From Selaginella moellendorffii (Eukaryota; Streptophyta; Lycopodiopsida; Selaginellales; Selaginellaceae), in the NCBI RefSeq assembly GCF_000143415.4, contig NW_003314283.1, forward strand, positions 505,495-569,494: a stretch of 64,000 bases of DNA. Direction: 5' to 3'. The notes under the pieces are model-generated. The model was given only the letters and a program-made list of their open reading frames with translations. It was not told where the DNA came from and made no database searches. This document shows positions 34,159 to 43,100 of the stretch, piece after piece (within the stretch, counting starts at the first letter, position 1; every line of letters starts with the position of its first letter). The position numbers and the translations under genes were made by a program.

Positions 34159-37100
34159 TTAATGAATCTCACCTTGAACCCGGGTTATGAATGCTCTTGC
34201 TGCATCTCTTGCATGGTCTGGCAAGGTGATGGTGGCACTCTGCTTCCGCATCCAACCATGCACAACATTATCCACCGATATGCTCATGTTGGGATCCCTT
34301 GGATTCAGCACCCATCTCTTTTCTAGGCAATCCTTCGTATATCCGGAACTTGGCTTGAACCACTCCACAGTTACATTGAAGGAGTTAGTTTCCGCGTCCT
34401 CCTCAGCATCAGTGATGCAGCGCCCCACCCATATCATTTGTTTTTTATTACTGGGTCTGACAAGCACGACCATTCCTTTGCAGACCTGTACTGGATTGAA
34501 TGCTGAATCCGGCTTCTTGTTCCTCGGCCCACAATAGTGATCCTCAACATCGTTATCTGTCACTGCATTTCCAGAGGACATTGTTCCGCTACTATCTGGT
34601 GCTCTGGGTTCTGGCCAAAAGGACTCTTCCAATTCTTCATATACAACCGGCCCATTTTGGTTAGCAGATATAATCTTCTCCCAGTATTCGAGCAAAGGCT
34701 TGCACCTCTGAAAATAGGATTCTCCACCAAACACCAACCCCCTCTTCCAGAAGGCAATATGCTGTCTAATCCTGGCCACTATACTTTCCTGGTCTTTGAG
34801 TCCATCCGGGTGCATCGGCCGTGGGGAACCCTGAGGAATCATAAGTTCCCCAATTATGGGATCTCTCTTGAAGAGTTCAATGCCATCCACTGGCAGCCAC
34901 ACTGTGTCCCATTCTCTCATCTTGTACCTCATCACTGGAGCACCGTCACACATGCTGAAATGAAACTGAAGAGGCTTGGAGTGGCCAATTAGCGTTTCGG
35001 ATCCGTCCCTGATGTAGCCTCTTACAAACCCCTTAAAGTCTGGAACCTCTGTCAGAAGTGCAGCTTCAACAGTGCCTTTGATGCAATTTTGGAATTCATC
35101 GTAGAGTTGTGGGAGGGTGAGGACATTGGATCGCCGGAGGGACTCTGCCAGGTGACTGAACATGGCATCGACGTCTTCATGAGTGTGCCCAACCATGAGA
35201 AAGCCAAGTGTAACCGTTTCAAATATGCCTTTGGCAACAAGCATCGCCAAGTACGCGAAGACATACATGTTTTTGTTCTCACTGCCAGCATTGTCTGTTT
35301 GGAGCAGAAGATGGGGTGGAAGGCCACATCGGCCGCAAGAACTTCCTTGAGATTCTGCTTCGTTTGGATGAGGCTGTGCATTCACTGGGCGACCAGCCTC
35401 GTCGGAATGGCATGAGGCCTCACGTGATAACCCTACAATCTGACGGCCAACATATTCACTGGGATGGCATGGGGCCCCACGCGATACTGCAAGCCTTTGC
35501 TCCTCCTCTAGCTGAACCCTATATGGGGTTCGATCGACAAGGGCTTTATGCAAGGGTTGGCCGTTCAGCTCAGTCTGCGCACTTTGCAGAGACCTTAAGT
35601 GTTTTGCTAGGGACGCAATCATCATGTTTGCACCCCCGCCACCCCATAGAGGTACAAAGAAGTTCCCATAGTTCTGGGCACCATGCCCATGAGCGATTAT
35701 GCCAAACAGAGACACAGGCAGCTGCATGGATGAAGAGATTGCCTTGGGGGCAGGATTGAGTCGAGGTAAGCACATCTTTTTCTGGTCCATTTTGTCGTGG
35801 ATGATGCAGAGGTAAGAGTCAGGTCTCTCCATGGAGAGAATCCTGTTATGATAATATGCAGTCCTGCAGCTTCTCTGCTCGATGTTGTGGTCGAGCCGCC
35901 TTCTAACCAACGTCTCTCGCTCTTGAGCACTGCAAGAATTCTTCGACAAAGCCATTTTGATAGCAGTGCACTCGTCACACTTTGAAAAGCTGGAGTACTT
36001 TCCTATACTCACATCCCTGAACCTGTTGCTCCACAATCTACTAAATCTAGATTGGCCCAGCTTCCTGTAGCCATTACTCTGGAGTTCCCGATTCACATCT
36101 TCCAATATGGCCCCCTTGGTATACATGGAAGGGAGAACTCGTTGGGTGTCTCGTGTTCCATCTTCCAAGAGGCGGGTTTTATGTGGTTGCTGCTCGCTAC
36201 ATGTCTCGACAAACCTCTTGAAGATTGCCTCTCCATATACAACATGACCCCTGGTTTTGTGCGTACCGTCGTTCCCATGGACTGCCTGTTGAACCCTTTG
36301 TTCCTCGAACTCAGTTTTGATTCTGTAGAATGTGGTTCGAGGGACTCCATAAATGATTCTCCATGCCTTCATGCAGACCAAACCCCTCTGGAAGACCATG
36401 CCCCCCACCTGATGTTCTGAAGCATCAACAGATGACCGTAATGCCTCATACACAAAATTGTGAGCTGCCTTCCAGGACAATGTCTTGTATCTTGCTCTCT
36501 CCTCTTCAATAGCATCCCAATCAGCATGTTGACAGCACCTCCTCTTGCAACAAGCAACTGTCGAGACCATTCGAACCTCCATCACCATTTTCTGCCTTTT
36601 CGGTTCGTTGCTCAGATCCCTTTGGCTGCGCTTTAGGAAGGTGTACTTTCTTTTCCCATGAAGAGATGTTCTGTCATCAGTTGTAGTGGTGTTTGATTGT
36701 GAATCCTTCACATTCTCAAACATTAAGTGCCTCAATTTCCACCGCACAATGCTTCCAATAGTCAGACTGTTTTCTTCTGTGTCAACAACCTCTAAAATCG
36801 CAACTCCAATATCATCCCAGCCCAATTCTTGATTAGCAACCGCATCTCTTGGATCGACAACTGTGGCTAAGCCCTCAGCTACCACCTCCCCCTCGGGGTT
36901 GTTTAGAAACACCTTCGCCTGAATCCATGTAGCACGGTTCTTAAGATCCACAGAGGGAACATGCGTCGCACTTGCGCTGTCCCTAACATCTGCTTTCTTC
37001 TGAAGATTTTTCAAGGCAACAACAACATTTACCCCGACGACCATCTCTCCTCGTTCAATAGCGACCACATTCCCATCGAAGACAGTCTCTACTGATACAG

Positions 37101-37227
37101 CAGCATTGCCTTCCCCAAGCCTTTGACAGTGTATAACAAAGTTCCAATTCATAGACACAAGGGTCCCTTTTGCAACTCTCTTCCCACCATTCAAAATGTA
37201 AACCTTTTCCCCAACCCTGAAGGCCAT
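34159..37227 (-). CDS. Probable transposase, 1022 aa, DUF7869-like RNase-H-fold pattern
   Basis: A single long intact frame starts MAFRVGEKVYILNGGKRV (SH3/KOW-like N-terminal stretch). A Cys/His cluster (CCKRRCCQHADW) and a basic region lie at about residues 190-230. The core holds HDKMDQKK (Asp 478 and 481), QTDNAGSENKN (Asp 645) and GHTHEDVDAMFSHL (Glu 684). The latter two motifs recall the DUF7869-type family found in many plant and invertebrate genomes (family name from memory). I read the three as a D/D/E catalytic set of an RNase-H-fold nuclease; this is inference. A second SH3-like stretch (GMVVLVRPSNKKQMIWVGR) is near the C terminus. An acceptor (CTTTCAG) lies one base before the ATG, so a 5' UTR intron is likely. 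A donor at 34172 could splice to 34120 and replace the last four residues by EQSESELEEA (stop at 34086). Confidence 0.75.
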   Translation of the reverse strand: MAFRVGEKVYILNGGKRVAKGTLVSMNWNFVIHCQRLGEGNAAVSVETVFDGNVVAIERGEMVVGVNVVVALKNLQKKADVRDSASATHVPSVDLKNRATWIQAKVFLNNPEGEVVAEGLATVVDPRDAVANQELGWDDIGVAILEVVDTEENSLTIGSIVRWKLRHLMFENVKDSQSNTTTTDDRTSLHGKRKYTFLKRSQRDLSNEPKRQKMVMEVRMVSTVACCKRRCCQHADWDAIEEERARYKTLSWKAAHNFVYEALRSSVDASEHQVGGMVFQRGLVCMKAWRIIYGVPRTTFYRIKTEFEEQRVQQAVHGNDGTHKTRGHVVYGEAIFKRFVETCSEQQPHKTRLLEDGTRDTQRVLPSMYTKGAILEDVNRELQSNGYRKLGQSRFSRLWSNRFRDVSIGKYSSFSKCDECTAIKMALSKNSCSAQERETLVRRRLDHNIEQRSCRTAYYHNRILSMERPDSYLCIIHDKMDQKKMCLPRLNPAPKAISSSMQLPVSLFGIIAHGHGAQNYGNFFVPLWGGGGANMMIASLAKHLRSLQSAQTELNGQPLHKALVDRTPYRVQLEEEQRLAVSRGAPCHPSEYVGRQIVGLSREASCHSDEAGRPVNAQPHPNEAESQGSSCGRCGLPPHLLLQTDNAGSENKNMYVFAYLAMLVAKGIFETVTLGFLMVGHTHEDVDAMFSHLAESLRRSNVLTLPQLYDEFQNCIKGTVEAALLTEVPDFKGFVRGYIRDGSETLIGHSKPLQFHFSMCDGAPVMRYKMREWDTVWLPVDGIELFKRDPIIGELMIPQGSPRPMHPDGLKDQESIVARIRQHIAFWKRGLVFGGESYFQRCKPLLEYWEKIISANQNGPVVYEELEESFWPEPRAPDSSGTMSSGNAVTDNDVEDHYCGPRNKKPDSAFNPVQVCKGMVVLVRPSNKKQMIWVGRCITDAEEDAETNSFNVTVEWFKPSSGYTKDCLEKRWVLNPRDPNMSISVDNVVHGWMRKQSATITLPDHARDAARAFITRVQGEIH

Positions 37228-38053
37228 TCTGAAAGTGCAGAAAAGAAGTTAAGACCATACAAAAAATGATTGGAGAATGGCTTAAATCATAACATACCAA
37301 ACAACCTCAATAGCATGAGGCCACATGCCATTATTCAAACATGCTATTGACACCCACGTGAAATTTCGCATTCACAAAATTGGCATGAGGCCTCATACCA
37401 TCTTGATATACACACAGCTGCAGGCAAGTAAAAATATACATGACAATACGCTAGCCATGAAATTGCAAGGGCCCAAGATGGCATGTGGCCTCATGCCATT
37501 TCTAAATGTGGTCCTAAGCCATTCCATAGTGAACATACCAGGAAGCACAAGTGCCGAATATCAAGAGGAAGCGGTAGCCACACCAAAGACAGTGCCGCTC
37601 GCAACACCGCAACTGCTCGTAGCGCCGCTCGCACAAACTGCCACTCGCATAAACTGCCGCTCGCAATGGCGCTCGCAATGCCGCAACCGCTCGTAGACGC
37701 ATAAACCACAGCCCACAACGCCGATTACACAAGCAGCGCTCACTGCGCTCAGCGGAACCAAGAACACGGCGCACAAAAATGATAGACCTAGGAATGAGTT
37801 CGAGAATTCAAAAATAACACACACTTGAACGTCACATCAAATCCTCTGACAAACCAGATTTTATGATTCCTCTGACAAAACTGAGTAGCTTCTAGACTTT
37901 GCTGTCGGAGGTTGAACTTTGTCACATCATGTCCTTGCCTCGATCCAGCTGTGCCATGTCAGTGATTCGAAGTTTGCCATGCCATGTCAGCGATCCGCAC
38001 CAAGATTATTCGCCGTGTAAAGGAATAATTATGCTATGTGTGTACGTCCATTT

Positions 38054-39387
38054 ATGGCAATATAAGGCCACACGCCATTCAAAGAATAATGCTAGTCGAG
38101 CATTTTTTGGTGCATTTTTGGGTTCAAAATTGCATGAGCCCACACGCTATAAAGTTTACCTGTACCAAAAATAGAAACAGCTTTATTTACTTGGGAATTT
38201 AAGTGGTTGAGGCATTTTTAAACTTACAAACACATGCCCTACTTACATTCCTTTGGTTGCTTAAAATTCAAAAATATTATAAACCTTTCTTTTTGCATTT
38301 TCAATGTTTTCAATTATGGTTTTTGATTTTTGCAGGACCAGCCTAGTAATCTATTTGCATCCCGTCATGTTTATAGCTAGCTTTCGTTTGTCCCCTTCGC
38401 TAGCCTGAGATACATCTGCTTGGCATCTGCCTCTTATAGCATTTGCCCAGAAAGGGCATCTTTCTTCACGCAGCATTTGCCACATGTTTAGGGTTTAGGG
38501 TTTAGGGTTTAGGGTTTAGCAATTCAGTAGCTTGATAAACATGCAAATACAGAACTTGATGCAAAATCCTTTGATATGTCACAATGCCCCTAGGACCATA
38601 AACACATTTCAATAGAGAGGGTCCTTTCATTTCATAACTCCTTATATAGATCTTGGTGAAACCAGAGTTAGTGAAGTTAGTTTCTTGTGATCCCGCATCT
38701 GATTGTGATGTCCCTTTGCAGTGTCGATGGAAAGGTCAATGCACACCAAACTGTAAAATCTTGGAGCAAAATAACGGTCGGATCTATGGCAAATGCCCCT
38801 GAAACATTGTAAGGCTGGTGTGGTCTCATGTGGTGTCTGATCGAGATGCTTCTTTGCAGAGTCATCAGGAAAGACATTGTATACCATTCTGTTAAATCTA
38901 GTTGCGATCTAACGGTTAAATCTCCAGAAAACTCAAAAAAATCTCGCGCGTGTTAGAATATCCTAGGAATATACTCCTATGTGCCCCTGAAAATGGCATG
39001 CGGCCCCACGCCATTCAAGAGATAACGCCAGATGACGCTGAGAATTTTTTGGTGCATTTTTTGGGTTCAAAATTGCATGAGCCCACACGCTATAAAGTTT
39101 ATCTTTGCCAAATAGAGAAAAGTTTATCTGTGTCATGTGAGGTAGTTACAGTCCTTTGTGCTCGGCATCTGCCTCTTGTAGCATTTGCACTGAAAGGGAA
39201 TTTTTCTCCATTCAGCATTTGGCCCTGAAAATGGCATGCGCCCACACGCCATTCAAGGAATAACGCCACAGGACGCCTGGATTTTTGGGTTTAAAATGTT
39301 TACGGTTTTTTGGGTTTTTTCAAAATATTTTGGGTCCAACGTTTTTTGGGTTTCTTTGGTTCAAAATTGCATGAGCCCACACGCTAT
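38054..39387 (+). repeat. Three-copy unit carrying paired palindromes
   Basis: Copies at about 38,054-38,150, 38,993-39,093 and 39,231-39,387 each begin with an ATGGCA...GCCATTC palindrome. Each then carries an ATAACGCCA- or ATAATGCTA-like piece, a TTTTTGGGTT(CAAAATT) segment, and a second palindrome GCATGAGCCCACACGCTAT. The third copy has extra T/G-rich sequence in the middle. Confidence 0.8.
38487..38519 (+). repeat. Interstitial plant-type telomeric repeat
   Basis: Four perfect TTTAGGG units and a partial fifth lie inside the TIR element spacer. Confidence 0.95.
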
Positions 39388-40116
39388 AATATTGATTTGA
39401 GAGAAAAATAGAAACAGATAGAATTTCTTTATTTAGCTGAACATCTGGCATTTTTGGAAATACAAGATACTTTGGAATATCCAATCATACATGGTATAAA
39501 TATAGCGAGGGTATTAAATGATATCCCAATCACGATCTTTCTTTTGGATTTCGCGTGCATGCAGTCCGAGGAATGATGACGTTGCGGATTTCTTTTGGAT
39601 TTTGCGTGCTTGCATGCGCGCGGCAATCCAGAAATTAATGGTGGCGCCCAAGCCCGAGGAATGATGATGTGGCGGGATTACCAACCGTTGTGACATTTTG
39701 CGCGTGTGAGGTTAGGTTTTGCATTTTGCTTCGTACTCGCGCTCGCACACTCGTGCTCGCGCTCGCATCACACTCGCGCTCCCGCTCGCATCGCGCTCCC
39801 ACTCGTGATCACGCTCACTTCTCTACAGGTTTCTTGTGTGCATCGGCGTCCACTCGCGCTTGCATCACACTCGCGCTCGCATCGCGCTCGTGTGCATCGG
39901 CGTCCACTTCAAGACACACCCAGTTTGTAACTTCGCCGCCAACTCCGCCGCCCACTCCGCCACCCACACGCAGCCCACTTGGCGTCCCGGGAGATTTCAG
40001 CGCCACTCTCCAACTGTAAGTGGCAGAGTAGCCTTGTTGCTACGATCCGCTGCACACACAGTGCACATTCGCCAGCGAGTCCGGCCTCGATTGTCACGGC
40101 CTCCATTCGGCTTCAA

Positions 40117-43100
40117 ATGGTAAGTCTTTTAGGCCAAGTAGAAAATGGCATGAGGCCACATGCCATTCAGTAGCAACATTGGCATGCACCGATTGGGCTC
40201 TCGAGTGCAGTCCGGTTACAGATGGCATGTAGCTTCACGCCATCTTAGGATGCAGCCTCAAGACATCTGATGCAGTGGTGAATGGCGTGTGGCCTCATGT
40301 TATTTCCAGCTGCTAGCTTTTCATCTGTCAGCTCTAATTGTTGTGCATTTCTGAACAGGCGAGGAATTGCGTTCTTCTTCCAGCCACTGTCAATGTGGAT
40401 GCAGAGAAGGGGGAGGAGCCCACCAGTTGGACTTTCGGGATGGAAGGCGAGGATCTGATGCTGTACAACACAGATGGTGGGAGAAAAGAATGCATGGGGA
40501 TCCTCATCCAAGTGACAGACACTCCATGCAGTTCCATGCAAGAATATGGACTGGCACTTGTGGTAGAGACAGCGTCCGCCTTCAAGATCCACCTTGCACA
40601 TCCTAGTAGCTTCCTGGAGGGGGGCAGCGGCTATGAGGAATTCCTAGAGGGAGCTAGGGAGAGGTTGTCCAGGAGGCCCACAATTTCAAAGACGCTGCGG
40701 GTCTATGAAGATCACATGGAATCCACAGACCTCACCTACGGCGATGTTCAAAAACTATATTCCAACATTGAGTCGTTGAGAGTGCCTCCAGTTCGCGAAG
40801 CGAAGGGGAAGGGGGTCGATCTGGAAACTACTCCGAAGCAGAAAAGGGTGGTCAAGCTCAAGCCGACGTCCGACTCTCTTGCTCCAAAAAAGAAGCTACT
40901 CGGTGATGCCATTGCCTCGGGTTCGAACACTACACCCACCAAAAAGAAGAGCCGCAAAGAGCAAAAAGAGCAAGAAGAGGTAGCAAAAATCGTCGCAGAT
41001 AATAGTACTTGTTACTATTCCAACAAAGTATATACAATCGACGTGAGCCGTATCGACATCCAAAGCAAATACAACCACAGGCTAGTATCTGATGAGTGGG
41101 TGGAGAAACTGAAGCAGAAGATGCTGGCAAGTCCAGTAACACCCGACATCGCAGACGTGATCCCCTACTACCGAACAATGAAGGGCGAGATGAGGTTTCC
41201 AGACTTGATCAATAGGAAGGTGTTGGATGATCAGAACATCCGGTTCTATGCCGTCTCCGGGCAGCATTCTAGCTTGGCGATGCAACAGATAGTTGTGGAT
41301 ATTATGGTGGGCGAGGAGGTGAAGAAAGTCTTCAAGACAAGAGTTGTCCGCCTGATAAAAGGCAACTCGCCCCTCCGATCTATCATATACATCTCCCACG
41401 TGCAGAATGTCAAGCAAGAAACGTGCTACAAATCGGGTCTGCACGAGACATTGGTACGAACACGGAAGCTCTGGGTTCAACTGAAGAAGCCACAAAAACC
41501 AGGACAAGGACGTGCACTAGCAACTAGCGCCTGGCAGGTAAGCCTTGTTGCATGTGGCATAGCATGTGGCCTCACGCCATTTCCATTGCAGGAATTCTCG
41601 AGTCTTCTCTCGAAAACACTGGGGGTCAATGACACACTCAGCATCCATAACATTCTACTCGCGACAAAAGTTGTTTTTGACAAATGGGTAGATGTCCTGA
41701 GGAGGTACCATGACGGGGAGTTGCTAAACTCAATGGGTATGGAGGACGGCCAGAAGCCCAATGATTTGAAGCTCAACGCCTTGCATTTCTCGTGGTCTCT
41801 AGACGACGACGACATTCTGACAGTGGCTAATGCTCTTCTACGTGGTGAGGTAGTCTTCAACAAGACCAAAATGACTCCCGGCCATATTGTGACATACGAA
41901 GACTTGTGCACAACTCTGAGAGCTCGTGCGCTATTGAAGGATTGGATCTTCGAGCAAGTGGCCGTGGAGAGGGTGAGCATCGACACCACGCAAGAGATGA
42001 TGGAAGAGCTGGACTTGTCAAATGAAGACATCGAAGAGTACGTGAAGGGGGCCCCCAAGTTCATCGATCTGCTGCGGGATGCTACGAAAAGTAAAGTTGA
42101 GAAGTTGGATCAGTATCCAAATTTCATTAAGAGGGATGTCGACCGCCGGCTTCAGAAACAGCTCGACCCCGCAGCAGAGGCCTATCGAGAACCTTACCGG
42201 GTATACGTGAATTCGGATGAGGATCAAAGGTGGAGGAGCATCGTTTCCCGCGGAGATGAGCAAGTCAAGAACATCTTTTGTGTGATGGACTTCACAAACG
42301 AGGAGATCACTCATGCAGACGAAGTCAGCTCCATCATTGACTTAATGGTGGGACTTGCGGAGATGGAATCTTCAGTCCACTATATGATCTACGACTCCGA
42401 ATCCTATCACAAGTTCTAGAAGGCCTTGAACGAGGTGAAGGCTCGGTTGAAAGGCAAGGAGATGCAGGAGATCCATGGGATAATGGCTAAGAAGAAGATA
42501 CCGACGAATGTCTGCATCTTCACACTCACCCTTGTTATTGGTCCTGCAGCAGAGTGGGACTGGAGTGACTTCCCAACTTCGTTCGACAAGGCCGATCGAA
42601 TTGATCTGAGGGAGGTCAATTTACCCATGCCTGAGGAACTGAAGACGGCTATGGAGCTTTCGAATCCAGAGAAAGCTCCAGGTGCAGCATGGGAAATGCT
42701 CAACTGGGTCTTCAACACAATAGCGGGTGACTCCAAGGGCAAATGCGTTGTCGAGTACAACTGCGGCGGACTATTCTTTCGAGCCGCACTACTCAAGGGT
42801 GTCCCGTGTGTTGCGGTGACAAACTCCATTGAAGAGGTGACTTCAATGGAGCATATAATTACAGTTGCCAAAGAAAAACAGTATCTTCTCTGCGAACCTG
42901 GTGAGTACGCACTTTAAGTTTAAATGTTATCTCACAAGCTCTGTATGTAGGAGCGTGGCCACCCCCAGATGCTGAAACGGCGTTAACAGCTACTGATGTT
43001 AGGCCGAGCTCACAACCTGCACAAGGTAAGGTCACGTGAGGCCTCACGCCATTTTGATTATAGATCGTTGTGAATATTCAGACACGAGGACTGAAAAGCG

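Larger units (their letters stand above)
37232..40116. promoter_or_regulatory. Central spacer between the two divergent genes of the TIR element
   Basis: About 2.9 kb without a convincing gene. It holds CGCTCGCA-rich arrays near both genes (about 37,600-37,710 and 39,720-39,900). It also holds three copies of a unit of roughly 110 bp with two palindromes each (about 38,050, 38,990 and 39,230), a two-copy repeat at 38,660-38,910, and a telomere-type TTTAGGG run. Promoters of both genes must lie here. Confidence 0.6.
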
